Part shown: positions 1 through 11,461 of the stretch, in pieces
How positions within the stretch are numbered: the first letter of the stretch is position 1
Layout of the letters: each line of letters opens with the position of its first letter
Assembly: GCA_027924645.1 (NCBI GenBank)
Contig: BSBN01001687.1
Coordinates: 1,612,001-1,676,000 of the forward strand
Origin: Cunninghamia lanceolata
Lineage: Eukaryota > Streptophyta > Pinopsida > Cupressales > Cupressaceae
Direction: 5' to 3'
Length of the DNA: 64,000 bases
Notes under the pieces: model-generated
The model's database searches: none
Told to the model about the DNA's origin: nothing
What the model saw: only the letters and a program-made list of their open reading frames with translations
Program-made: the position numbers and the translations under genes

Positions 1-2
1 CA

Positions 3-1338
3 TAAGTGATTGAAGAGCTGCAAGTAGTGCTCCAGAATAAACAGCAAATAATTTAGGAGAAAGATACAGAATTGAGAGACCAAGGAACAAAGGCAGCCCA
101 AAGTATCAAGGAAAAGGAGGCAAAGGCAGTACAAGATATTTCTGATCTTACCAAGGCCAAAGACAATAATCTCACAAAAATTGCAGCACTGGTTGAGAAA
201 GTACAGAGTCAAGATAAACAATTAACCTAGGCCAACAATAAAATAGATGATCAAGAAGAGTATATTCATGAGTTAATTGGCCCAGGGGCAACCATGGAAC
301 GGGAGTGCAAATAGATCCATTTGTGGGCCCAATTCCAATAGATATTCCCAAAGCCTTGTTCCATTGGGAAAGGAGATGTAGAGAATATGAGGCTTCTAAG
401 CCCATGCTGCAATTACAGAGGGCAGTTACTGCCATGTCAAAAAAGAGTAGAAACCCTGGAAGAAAAAGTCATTCAAGTAGCTTCCATTTCATCTAGAATC
501 CTGTCTTGCATGCCCCCAAGTAGAAGTTATGCTCTGTTCTAACAAGAGAGAGTCCTACAGAGAAAACTATTTTTGGTTCTATCTGATCTTACTGAGAACA
601 CATAAACAGGAGAGGGGTTCATGGAAGCATACATGAGAAGTTCTGATGAAGACAAAAAAATTCTTTGTGAGTTATATTTGCATGGTTTTTGTGTAGATGA
701 TATGACCTTCATCATCAACTATTTTGTAGGGGAATGTCAACTTAAGGCATTTATGTCACTGATGAGGAATCATCAAATTTAGAATGAGAGAATGGAGGCT
801 TATCTCAAGAAGGATGCAGAAACAAGTCTTCATCAGAAAATAATGTCTAAACCCCATGCTTTTAAGGTCCAATTTAGGGAATATGTCTACCACCTGGAAA
901 GTAAGACCAAGATTTTGCCATTGTATCTGAAACATCTGCAAGAATGTTCCATTGATTTTGGTCTTTTTATGAATAGTTCAGCTAATCAAGTACTTTTAGT
1001 GGCAAGGAAAAGGTGGAATATATTAACTTCAAAGCAAAAAATGAGAGAAGTGGTGACTCCTGCTAACTTGAGACTATTTATGAAAAAGGCCAGGACAGTG
1101 TCTAAAATGATGGATAAATACCAAATAGAGTAGATAGGTGGCCATTTCAGACCTCTCATCATTGAACCACTACCTATTTGGGCTGAGAAAATGGAAGAGG
1201 ACAAGTTTCAAGAATGGATGAAGCAAGTTGATTTGTTCAGAGGAAATGGTAATATAGACCACACCACTTGGACTACTTATGCACAAGACTATAGCTTGAC
1301 TAATAAGATATTCCACCAAAATAAGTCCAGATTGTGAG
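3..1338 (+). pseudogene. decayed coiled-coil ORF, unidentified
   Basis: A reading frame with scattered stops and at least one frameshift (near 300) runs from the window edge to about 1338. The first ~100 codons are rich in K, E, Q and L and look like a coiled coil. The best preserved open stretch is 792-1133 (113 codons). After a TAG at 1132-1134 the same frame continues to a TGA at 1336-1338. I see no zinc knuckle, protease, integrase or RT motif. It does not align by eye with ORF2 of the NA elements in this window. The decay and the repeat-rich setting suggest a retroelement-derived gene, possibly a gag-like or accessory ORF, but this is inference. The gene is truncated by the window start. 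Confidence 0.4.
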
Positions 1339-3036
1339 AAGCAGGAGGACCTGCTAATCCTTAAGTACGAGGGGATGATGAGTGCGAAGTAGCACCCATG
1401 AAATACACCTTTTTACCCCTCTTTTTCTTCCTTCTTATTCCATTGTCCTGATGGCTGCACCTAAAATAGGCTAACAAGATTGTTCTAATGATGATTAATA
1501 AGAGATGAATTACTTAGAATCATGATTTTTGATTGAGGGACTAATGTGCACTAAATTAATGGAAATATGTAGAAAATCTTCTCTTTTTGAATCAATAGGT
1601 GCAGGTGTTCGGGTAGACAATTTTGTGTATCTCCAGAGGTAGTCCTAATGATCTCCAGAGCTGACATCATAATGCCATGACTGGTCTCCAATGTTTTCCA
1701 ATTTGATCAGAGAGATTTTGGGATAAGGAGGTGAATCATCTCTGAAGTTGGATTGAAGTCATGAGCATCTCTGGAGCTAAACAGGAAGGTCACAATCATA
1801 TCTCCAGAGCTACAGATAGAAACATACATCTATGGTGCCTCTTTAGAATAGTGCAAATTTCCAGTATGGCTGTCGGTCAAACACTTCTAGTAGTGATCAG
1901 AATGCTCCTAATGTTACTCAAATCATCACCCGAGAAATTGAGGGCAGACGATAGTTAATTGCTGGAAGTTTTATCTTTTTTTGATTTTGCACGAGTTATT
2001 GATAAACTGATTTAAATAACTATATTTTAGGGCCTCACTGCCCAAGTGTATTTAAAACTAAGACTCAGATTTAGTGTGGACTTCTGTTCCACTAAATCTA
2101 TTTTAATTGCATGGATATTTATTTTCTAGTTAGATAGTCAGTAGAATAAAGAGATTGGCGTTATCTCATAGATGAACTAGTAGTTAGAGTAAGTGATATC
2201 TCATCACTGATTAGATATAAACTTATAGAAGCAGCAACAGAAAGAGGATAGTGATTAATTTCTGATTTCTGTAATCTTATTTTGACATAAACATTTTTTG
2301 AATACAAAGCTGATGGAATTGGATGGGAATTGAGTTGTGATGTTATCTTCTTGTGCCGATTCTTTACTTTAGTCTTCAACCCTAAGGGTGTGGAGCAAGG
2401 GCCCACTCTCACCACCAAGGCAGAAGGCTAGTACTATTGTTTTTGTTATTTTAGATTTTGTTTAAGGAGATAGTTACTGTTTTCATAGATTAATGCATGT
2501 TTCAGTTGAAAGGAATAATATAGATTTACTTCAAGAAATTTATTGTTTAGCTTTGTTTTCAATAATCTTGGAATTCATTTCACAGTAGATAGATCAGTAG
2601 TATTAGTTTCTTTAATCAGTAAAGATCATTAGAGTTAGATAAAACTGGTAACTATAGGATTCCTAATTGTAGATAGCCAAGGACACAGGCCTAGATTTGA
2701 CACTTGAAATATGATTAAATGATAAGGTACAATGACCCTTGTCAACCGTATTTATATCTAGCCCCAAAAATGGGAACCCATGGAATTGGGGGCCTATGAC
2801 TCCACCAAATTGTAGAAGGTTTTCAAATTTGATTGTGTTCTAGTTGAATTTACAATACATTGTGTGGTTGGGGAAGGTTTGTTGTAGGAATTCTTGCGGG
2901 TGCTTCTCTACTCAAAGCTTTCTTCCATCTTTCTCTCCAATACAATGAATCTGGTATAGGACACAAAGTTTGTGAAACTCTAGCCTTCTCTTACATTCAT
3001 CAATATCTTGTCACTGCAGAAAAACTCTGACTGGTG
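1339..3036. other. non-coding stretch with short dispersed repeats
   Basis: No supported gene. Between about 1630 and 1815 the motif TCTCCAGAG occurs several times, once in inverted form (ATCTCTGGAGCT near 1767). A TATA-like run (TATTTATATC, near 2749) and a pyrimidine-rich leader precede the small ORF at 3037, so part of this stretch could be an LTR or promoter. I found no paired LTR to prove it. Confidence 0.35.
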
Positions 3037-3375
3037 ATGGAAAACTATGACATGTATGAAGGCGAGGCTCCTTTGGGTGGTTTATTTTCCATCGAACTCC
3101 TTCAAAGTTCTCCTAATCTGGTGTGCATTTATAACACTCTCCAAAAGGGGCTTCATTTTGGCTACAAGAATGCTCTAAATTCAATGTTGGAAATGCACAA
3201 ATTTTAGTTACCACTAGGATTCAATGTTCGCATAAAAGAGATATTTAATTTCATTTGCTTCTTGCAAATGCATGTGTTAGATGTTGCTCCTCGGCCTGGG
3301 AATGCTAATATGTCATTTCCTCCTATTCATTTGCCTCCTATTGATAACATTTTGGATTCTCAAGACCCTGAGTAA
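3037..3375 (+). pseudogene. small unidentified ORF with one internal stop
   Basis: An ATG at 3037 opens a frame of 112 codons ending in TAA at 3373-3375. It is interrupted by a TAG after about 53 codons. The codon content looks protein-like, with an acidic start and a proline-rich end. It follows a TATA-like sequence and a pyrimidine-rich leader at a plausible distance. I do not recognise the product. There is a faint resemblance between its residues 8-30 and the start of ORF2 in the NA elements (a PLG...FS...L pattern), too weak to rely on. It may be the 5' end of a decayed retroelement ORF. Confidence 0.3.
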
Positions 3376-4090
3376 GGGTGTGTCTCAAGGTGGTGTGGTT
3401 TTTTGGATGTGTTCTCTCAGCTTGAGTACTACCTTCGATTGACATTAAGCATATGATGTTTTTTTTATTACCTGATTGTAAAAGCTTATCCCTATATGCT
3501 TTCATGGTGGTCGTAGTGCCCTTTCTGGCTTTGTGGAGCCCTTAGATGTAATTTTTGATGACTTTTGATATTAATATAATATAGGTGCTCTGGACCTTTT
3601 TCTTTAAAAAACTTTCAAATTAGTATTAATTCAGTATTAATTAGAAACAAAAAGTACAAAACTAGAATTAAAAATTTATATTACATTACGTTTTGATTTT
3701 CTACCACAATTAAAAATTTATATTACATTAGGTGTTAATTCACTGCCTCGATTAAAAATTTGTTGGCAATTTAAGATTAATTCGCCAACTCAATTAAAAA
3801 ATTAGAAAAAAATTAGCCTTATTTCGCCAACTAAATTAATATTTTATGAAAAAATTAGGTCCTCATTCGCTAATCTAATTAAAAACAAGAATAAATTTTG
3901 GGTTTCAAATCGCCAACAATTTATTTTTAAAATGATATTATAACATAAAATAGCCACCCTCTCTATGACTTCAATTCAATTTTTGGAACAAATCACCAAG
4001 TCAATTATATCACAACATAGGGGATTCACCATGATTTCTATACAATTTTCCATAGAGTTATTAAAGTTTACCCTATTTGGCATGACATGA
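3376..4090. other. AT-rich intergenic DNA with recurring CGCCAA motif
   Basis: No gene. From about 3620 to 3930 the sequence is very AT-rich and repeats a loose unit of the form ATTCGCCAACTAAATTAAAAA every 40-60 bp. The stretch 3480-3610 resembles the 3' tail of a transcript, with a T-rich end followed by TTTAAAAAAC, but no LINE coding sequence is visible upstream. Confidence 0.4.
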
Positions 4091-4821
4091 TTGCTTATGT
4101 AAATGCATTGTTAGTAGTGTTGGATTGATTCTTAGTTATGTAGGTGGTAATTTATCTTCTCAGTTTGGAGATCATGGTTTTACTCCACCTTTTGAAAGCT
4201 ACTGATGTTGTAGTGGAATTCTTTGATTGTGTTGGGGCCATGGATGATCTTCATTTAGGAGATGGTTATCTTGATGCCTTGTGTAGCTTAGTATCATGGT
4301 TCAATGGGATCTTTGGCAATGATGTGGATCATCAATTGGTGATGAATGATCTTTTCCAGTGGTTGTTTGTGTCATAGAGGAGTTGTTGGATCCCGTTGCT
4401 TGTATGCTATGAGAGTTCTTTGACATCTTGAGTTCTATTCATAGATTTGTTTAGTTGTGAATCTTCGCCAATTGGTGAATAGTTAAATCGAAGCCTCCAA
4501 AAATGGTGAATAGTTCAAGCTATAAAGGGGACTAAATCGCCTATTTTTTATGAAAATTTAATATAGTCTTAGTTAATTTGCTTAAGCATTATTTTTTAAA
4601 CTAATAAGTTGAATTATTTCACCAAGTAGTGATGCATCATTAGAGCTGATTCGCCAGTAGTTTATAATATAATTAAAAATCTTAAACATTTTCACCATTA
4701 ATATTATATTTCTGCCATTAATTTTGGGGCAATTTATCACCATTACTAATAAATTATCATGTACTTTTAGGGCTATTTTCACTTTTAATATGGGTTTACT
4801 CATTACCGTTGATTATAGTTT

Positions 4822-5090
4822 TAATCTCGTGGCTATTGTTTAATGCTACGAGGCTATGAGAACATACCTTTTTAAATGATTGCTTAGCCTCAAAATTGCT
4901 TTTGGGCCACACGATTAGATTTAATCATGTGACCCAAAAGCAATTTTGGGGCTCAGCAAGCCTTTTAAAATGCATGTGCTCATAGTCTCGTAGAACTCAA
5001 CAATAATTGTGAGATCAAGATTTAATTGTGTGGCCTAAAAGCAATTTTAGCGCTCAATAAGCCTTTTAAAAGACATTTGCTTATACTCCT
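4822..5090. repeat. imperfect ~95-bp inverted repeat (foldback) plus third arm copy
   Basis: The left arm (about 4826-4919) and right arm (about 4923-5016) are reverse complements around a 3-4 base loop. The core AAAAGCAATTTT(G/A)(G/A)GGCT and the outer ATGTGCTCATAG are both matched. A third, direct copy of the right arm follows at 5024-5085. This is the structure of a MITE or foldback element. Confidence 0.6.
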
Positions 5091-5146
5091 TTTTCAGTTT
5101 TATTTTTAATGAGATATTTTTAAAATGTTTAATTTATATGTTCTCG

Positions 5147-5240
5147 AATATTTCCCCCTTGACCCCTGCAAGGGGGCACTTCCCCTTGACCCCATAAGGG
5201 GCACTGTCGCTTGACCCTGTCGATGCCTACCGCCCCCAAG
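5147..5240. repeat. short GC-rich repeat patch
   Basis: Within AT-rich DNA, the words CCCCTTGACCCC and AAGGGG(G)CACT recur two to three times in about 90 bp. Each pair can base-pair as a small hairpin. Origin unknown. Confidence 0.45.
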
Positions 5241-7355
5241 CCCCTACTTCAACATTATAAAAAATAAAAGAATATATGGGGTAATTGAACTGAACAACTA
5301 TGCAAATTTTTGAAGGAAGAATTTTCCATTTTATTAATTTATTTAGTAATTATTCGCTACGATTCACCATTGTAATTAATTTTTTTAGTGAGTATTTACT
5401 AAGATTCACTAAGATTTTATATTTTTTTAATAATTTGCACAAATTCACCAGGAATATTAATATTTTTTCAAAAAAAGGAAAGTTCCACCAAGAAAATTAA
5501 AGCACCTAGCTAGGATTTGCCAGGATTTTATAACTTTTTTTAGGGGTCTTTTCTTAAATTTATCACTGGTTCTATTGATATGGGATGGTTAACTTCATGT
5601 GATTTGGAGATGTTGACATCTTAGTATCATGGAGGACTCTTGGAGTCTTTAGTTGATTTGTTGATTTATGATTTCTTAGTTTTGACGGTTGATCCTTATT
5701 TACAGGATGGATGTTATTGTGCCATGGTGGACTCTTGATTCTAGATTATAGTGTTGGAAAGATACATGTTCTCTTTGGAGTATGATATGTTCATTTGAGA
5801 CATGACCTTCCTTTGAGGAGATGTAGATCATGACATCATGGTGAGTTCCTCACTATGCATTTGGATCTTTGATGGTGATTTGTGATAATTTGATTGATGA
5901 GTGGTGTGATCATTTTTCTTGTGAGATTCTTTTTATTGCAATGTTTTGTTGGAGTTCAATTGGCATGAGATGATTGGTTTTACACCTATTTTAGATTTAG
6001 GTGAGGCTAGAGATCTCTTGTTCTTAGAGATAATGTGTTGATATGGTTACTCTTTAATGAGGTTTCAGCAAGAAGATCGAGGATCCTACACATGGGTTAG
6101 ACATGAGTTCAACATGGACCTATTGAGGAGATTGTTCTTGGAGAGAGTCATTATGGCTTGGTATATCCGAGAGGATCCATTTCATTCCCCACTCTTAGTC
6201 CTCTCTGTGGTAAATTATTTGATAGGTATTTCCCACCTAATTTTGAGATGCATTCTTTCATTGTGTCTTGTCTTCTCATGTATGCTTGAGTCTTGTGCTA
6301 TGGATGTTAGTTCTAAGAACTTGTTTGAGGAGTAGATGTTGTTATTATGATTTTTTATCTCCTGATGTTTGTATCTTGAGTTGTTTTGAGGTTAACATGT
6401 TTAAATGAGATAGTTAGTGGATTTGGGCATATTCCTTGTTTAAGGAATGGAGGTTTTGTTTGATTTTCCTTTGGTTTGAGAGGCTTGCATATTGATTTGG
6501 TAGGACATGATTTTGATTTGCAAGTTCTCTCTTGTTGGTCAAATGATTCTTCTTGGATGATCATGTTGTCATTGTATTTGGTCAGTCTATTTTCTATGAT
6601 GTGGAGAACTTGGGAGAGATATGGACTTATGGTGAGAATTATGTTGTAATTTTAGTTTGTAGGTTTTGCATATCAATGTGTGTGTTCTTTGACACTATGT
6701 GATAGAAGATTTAGCCACATCTTATATGTGAGTGATATTAGTGGATCTTTAGATGCCTTGATTGTTTTCATATTTGGCATTACGCATGCAGTGGGAGTTA
6801 TAGGATGTATATGTGTTCTTTGTTGGATGTTCTCATTATACGATGGAGTTGAGGGTCTTGAGGTTTATTATCACATGTTTATATGTGTTACCTTGGAGGA
6901 CTTCTTTATGCAAGATAGAGCATATACAAGGACTTGTGATCATTGTGTTTTGGGTTGGATATGTTGATGGCATGAGATCTACTTGTTATCACTAGTATAC
7001 CTTGGATTGGAGGTATGGTTAGTTAGATATGTTAGCAACTAGTTGTGGTTTCTATTCCAGCTATGGTGATTGATTCTTTTCAGCTACTCAAGCCTATTTG
7101 CTACCATTGTATATGATGTTTGTGTTTGGATATCAGTTGATACATGTTTCTTTCTTATATGTGATAGTTTAGTGTGGCATCTTTTAAATTGGATCTTATC
7201 TTTTGTGCATTGGCATTATTGAGGATGAGTACACCTTGCATAACCTTGAATAATACATATAATATAAATGGTAATATTTAATTGTGGTGCATCCTAGATA
7301 TGTGAATATCACAATGGGTTAGGACTTCATGGGGCCACTTGCAAGTTGTATGTAA

Positions 7356-7830
7356 CATTAAGAAAAATATTTAATATTGGGAAAACTTAGTACCATAAAG
7401 TGAAAACTTAGTACCAAAAAGTAAATGAGAGGGCAAGGTTTAGTGAGTTCATGGTTTTGAGGGACATGGCTATGTAATACCACTTAGTGGTTTTATGCAA
7501 GCTTATTATATAAAAGCAAGCACATGAGTAGTTGTTGAGGTTGTTTGTGTGTCTTGCATAGCCAAGATTGAGCTTCTCTTGTAGGTTGCATATCTGAGGA
7601 GAGGAAGCATGGATTGGGTTGTGTGGTTACATGATTCTTTTTCTTGTTTTCATGGAGTACAATTAGGGATCATGATGGTTTAGAAGTATTCACGGAGGCT
7701 ATTTATTGTAATATTTGTTCATAAGATAATACAATGGGTGTGGATAATTTTGGAGGCTAGGTTTTTCCCTCATGGAAGGTTTTCCAAGGATACAACTTGT
7801 GTCATCTTGATGGTATGTTTGTCTATTATT
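7356..7830 (+). repeat. LTR of family X, copy 1 (3' LTR)
   Basis: TTAAGAAAAATAT at the start aligns with the LTR start at 63376; the terminal TG has mutated. A TATA box (TATATAAAAGCAAGCAC, about 7506) lies at the same place as CTATAAAAGCAAGTGC near 63671. The downstream part (7590-7815) matches 31840-32070. The right end fades near 7830, next to the minus-strand Ty3 fossil. Confidence 0.6.
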
Positions 7831-7879
7831 TTTCTTGTATATTTTGAATACTTGTTTGCATATTTATCTCTCATGGGGT

Positions 7880-10251
7880 TATGTTGAAATTGTCCATTAT
7901 GGATGTAAATTTCCTTTCAATGCCTTTGTACTACTCTTAACTTTGTTTCATCTAATATTTCTAGCTCTACTAGTCTAATAACACGATATTATTCATTATC
8001 CAAAAGGCCTTGCAAAGACAATCTTAAGCTTGGTAATTCAACTTCCAAAGGCAAGACTACTTCTAACTGTTAGGGCATATGGAGTTGTTCCTAATGGTGT
8101 TCGCACACTAGTTCTATAAGCCCGTAAGGCAGGATACAACTATAAGTGTTAATCTCTATTAGAATCCTTACAATCTTGACCAAGATTGATTTTATAGTTT
8201 TTTTTTTTGTTTTCTTTGTTTTCCCATTTCCTTGAGGATAATAAACTAAAGTTGAGTTGTGATTGATGTGAAATCTTTTGCACTTAAGGATTTTTAAATG
8301 ATGAACCATTATTTGTGACAATAACCTACAGAATCCCAAACCTATAGATGTTTTGGTTCAAGATTAAATTTACAATCACCATTCCTAATCTTGTGCTTAA
8401 AGGCATAGCCTCTGCCTATTTAGTGAAATAATTCGTAGCTATTATGAGGTATGTATGCCCATATGTTGAAGGCGGGGAAATTTTTCCAACTAGGTCTAAT
8501 CCCCATATGGAAAATGGCCAAGGTGTCACAATTGGTTGAAGATCTGACATTTTGAACATCTTTTATAAATTTGATCACATCTCCTTCTAGACTTAGCTAG
8601 AAATAATCTAAACAATGATTTTTTTAGCGCTAGCATGACCACCGAAATGTAGTCCATAGATTCCACTATGACATTCTTCAAGGATTTTGTGTGCTTCTTC
8701 CTTGTCTACACATCAAAGGAAAATTGCATCTAGAGATCTTTGATATAAGATGTCATTGATCAAAACATTTCTTGCTACTAGAATGCATAATCATCTTTTT
8801 CCTAAAGGGGTCATGTTTTCAGGGTAAGCTTTGTTCACAAGATAGTTAACAATATCTCTATACTAATAAGATGATGAATATTTCTCAAGATCCACTACAT
8901 AGATCCCTTCGTCAAGAAAATCCTCATTTATCATTTCATCATGGGGAGAAGGATTATCTACTAACCAATCAGTGATCACTTGTTCTTTGATAGATTTTTT
9001 ATTGACATAGGTTAGCTCAAATTTACTTAGTAAAGTCAAAAATCTCCTAGCCCTTCATGACAACATTGGTTGTGTCAAGAATGTTTAATATGATTCAAAT
9101 CATATGATGACTCATGTTTCTTGATTCAACACGTGTAGTCTTGTAATCATCATGTGGCAAAGACTATGGCTAGGCATTGTTTCTCTACTTGGGTATAATT
9201 CTTTTCATAGTCTAATAAAGTGCGGCTAATGAACTATGTCGATCTCTCCTTACCACCATCATCTTCTTGGGCCAACATGCAAGCCACTAATATTTATTTT
9301 TCTTTGAAGTAAAGAATGAAAGGTTAATCTTGTTTGGGTGGCATAATAATTGGAGGAGCTAGTAAAAACTTCTTCACTTGATCAAAGGCATTTTGACAAT
9401 CCATAGTCCAAGTTATCTTAGAATTCTTTCATACCTATTGGTTGATAGGGTGTATCTTGAAAGTCATGTCTAGTATGAATTTTCATATTACACCTAACTA
9501 TTCTAAGAAAGACATCATTACTAATTTTTTGGTTGGATGAATTGCATCCAAAACAACTTTTACTTTAGCTAGGTCAACATAGATTCCCCGTCAGGAGATA
9601 ATAAAATTGAGAAATTTTCTAGTGGTAACTCCAAAGACACATTTTCTAGATTAAGTTTGACATTGTATTCATGTATTTGACTGAAGATTATTTATAAATC
9701 CTCCACATGAATGGTTCTCTTCTTAGATTTTTTGAGTAAATCATCCATATATGTATCTACTATTTTGTGAATGAGGTTGTGAAAGATGTGCATCATGGCT
9801 CTTTGATATGTAGGCCCTACATTTTTCAATTTGAATGACATCACCACATAACAAAAGGATCCCCAAGTAGTGGTAAATGTTATTTTATTTTGATCTATTT
9901 CTACAATTCAAATTTGATTATAACCTAAAAATCTATCAATGAGAGATAACATCTCATATCCTATTGTTGAATCTATAATTTGGTCTATGGATGGTAACAG
10001 GAAATCATCTTTGGGACAAGCTTGATTGATATCCCTGAAATCAAGGCATATCCTAATTTTTCCATTTTTCTTGAGCACAAGGACTATGTTTGAGACCCAA
10101 TTTGAATAATCAACTAGTTTAATGAATCCCACATTCAATAATCTCTTTAACTCCTCTTTCACCATTTCTGCCACTTTAGGTATCATGGGTCTTAATTTTG
10201 TATCATCAAATTTTCTTTAGGTTTTGTTACTAGATTATGCACAATAATTTT
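7880..10251 (-). pseudogene. Tat-like Ty3 pol fossil: RT, RNase H, integrase (3' part)
   Basis: Read on the minus strand, the frame after the Copia-A insertion continues with an RT domain. The clearest part is 10186-9908 (NWVSNIVLVLKKNGKIRICL, DFRDINQACPKDDF). The polymerase motif YMDDLL lies near 9740-9750. RNase H remnants follow at 9400-9170. An integrase zinc-binding-like segment (ECHSGIYGLHFGGHASAKK) is near 8650-8710. Integrase core pieces are at 8530-8430 (PWPFSIWGLDLVGKI) and 8250-8230 (YYPQGNG). A C-terminal tail reaches about 7900. Many stops and frameshifts make it long dead. The order and wording match plant Tat-lineage Ty3/gypsy pol. The upstream portion is at 22272-23290, split off by Copia-A. 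Confidence 0.85.
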
Positions 10252-10627
10252 TGTTAGTGTAGAAGATTATTAAGTAATTACACATGTATTTGTACACTTG
10301 GCATTAAGCCATCTTAGGTGGCTATGTGGTGACTTGCAGCGTTGGTCAAACTCATCCAAGGTATGTGGCGCAATCTCTTGTTGTGTGGCAAAGAAAACTC
10401 GCCACCACTATTGGAGTGTATAATTCATCTTCTTATGTGACTCTACCACTTCACACTATATGTACAAACATTGTTCATAATATTAATAATCCAACATTTC
10501 CATTTTTGTGTGCTTTTATGTGCTTGCATTCTATGTTTTCTTATAACTTTGTAGGGCATGCATTTGTTAATCTCTCGTATCCAACCTATATCAGCATTTT
10601 GTCCAGACGATCCTAAATTCTCCAACA
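10252..10627 (+). repeat. Copia-A 5' LTR
   Basis: Matches 21898-22271 along its whole length. Starts TGTTAGTG and ends CAACA, next to a primer site. Confidence 0.9.
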
Positions 10628-10638
10628 TGGTATCAAAG
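10628..10638 (+). promoter_or_regulatory. Copia-A primer-binding site
   Basis: TGGTATCAAAG directly abuts the LTR end. It resembles the complement of plant initiator-Met tRNA 3' end (TGGTATCAGAGC) with one change. Confidence 0.75.
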
Positions 10639-11461
10639 TAGAACTAGTTCATTTGATGGTCTAGTAAATGCTTAAGTTTAACTTGAAAACCTTGTTTGCA
10701 TTAAATCACTATGTGTTCTTGCATGTTGTGTGCATAAGGAGTATTTTTTTGTTTGTAGAAGCCATCTAAATTGACATAGAGGATGAGTGAATCCAATTTG
10801 GGGACGTTTGAAGGCGTCACATGACCTAGAAGAATTTCCATGACATATTGCAATTCAACCCACGACATGGTAGAAGGTGTCAACCTGTTGAGAGGCACCC
10901 AAACCCCTTGGCAAAAGTGCCACAATCTGTAGAGAAAATCCCCAAATCACCTCAAATTGGCCTACCCCAGAATGACCTATATTCTATCTCTTTGCAGGCT
11001 TCTAGAAATAAGGCTAAATGACCTATAAGTGTATTGTGTGGTCACATCCAACCAAAGGGGGCTAAACTATTGCTCTCTTTTTTCATTTCTATTCTTAAAT
11101 TTTGAAGGCATTGTATTAAAAAAATAATTATTATTTTTCAGTGTAAATTTAGGGAAGTCAGTAAAAATTAAAATTGTAATAACTTTTGATAGGTGACTCG
11201 TATCTGAGTGCCATTTTTTCAAAAGTGCTTTTTTTTTTAGCCTGATCAATTAGATATAATTTCACACCAATGTTATATAGTGTCATTTTTCATTCCATAT
11301 TGGACATGCCTATGCACTAAGTTATCAAGTGCCAAAAATCTAGGGGGCATAAAAATATTGAGTTACAAGGGGTGTGTTGTGTTGTGTCTAGTGTGCACTT
11401 CCACATTTCCCTCAATATTTTCTTTTCGCATTTCTAAATTTCTACAACAATTTGGTTAAAC
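10639..11461 (+). other. Copia-A leader, no gene seen
   Basis: About 820 bp between primer site and gag. No coding motif is visible. Presumably untranslated leader with packaging signals, by position only. Confidence 0.5.

Larger units (their letters stand above)
4438..5565. mobile_element. AT-rich insertion inside family X copy 1
   Basis: Copy 2 of family X (around 34490-34530) lacks this ~1.1-kb stretch. The insertion is flanked by similar words (GTTCTATTCATA near 4430 and GTTCTATTGATA near 5569), which could be an 8-9 bp target duplication as left by hAT or Mutator transposons. No transposase is visible and terminal inverted repeats are not convincing. The interior repeats TTCGCCAA/TTCACCAA-like words and holds a foldback and a GC-rich patch. 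Confidence 0.4.
4091..7830 (+). mobile_element. family X non-coding LTR element, copy 1
   Basis: The stretches 4360-4437 and 5566-7050 align by eye, in order, with 34430-34736 and 54588-55830 of copy 2. Examples are the repeated phrases around 'catggaggactcttg' and 'atggtggactcttgat', and the block 5950-6280 against 54750-55070. It ends in an LTR-like segment (7356-7830) matching 31494-32165 and 63376-63693. No frame carries a recognisable protein, so it resembles a LARD-type non-autonomous LTR element. The left end is not defined and 4438-5565 is an insertion. Short ORFs inside show no family resemblance and are treated as chance. Confidence 0.6.

Noticed and set aside
3480..3620. Possible LINE 3' tail
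   Set aside because: T-rich end and A-run are suggestive, but no LINE endonuclease or RT is present upstream and no target duplication is seen.
4144..4377. Open frame of 77 codons in family X
   Set aside because: No family pattern, and the aligned copy 2 does not keep the frame.
6057..6335. Open frame of 92 codons in family X copy 1
   Set aside because: The homologous stretch 54870-55080 has no matching frame; treated as chance.
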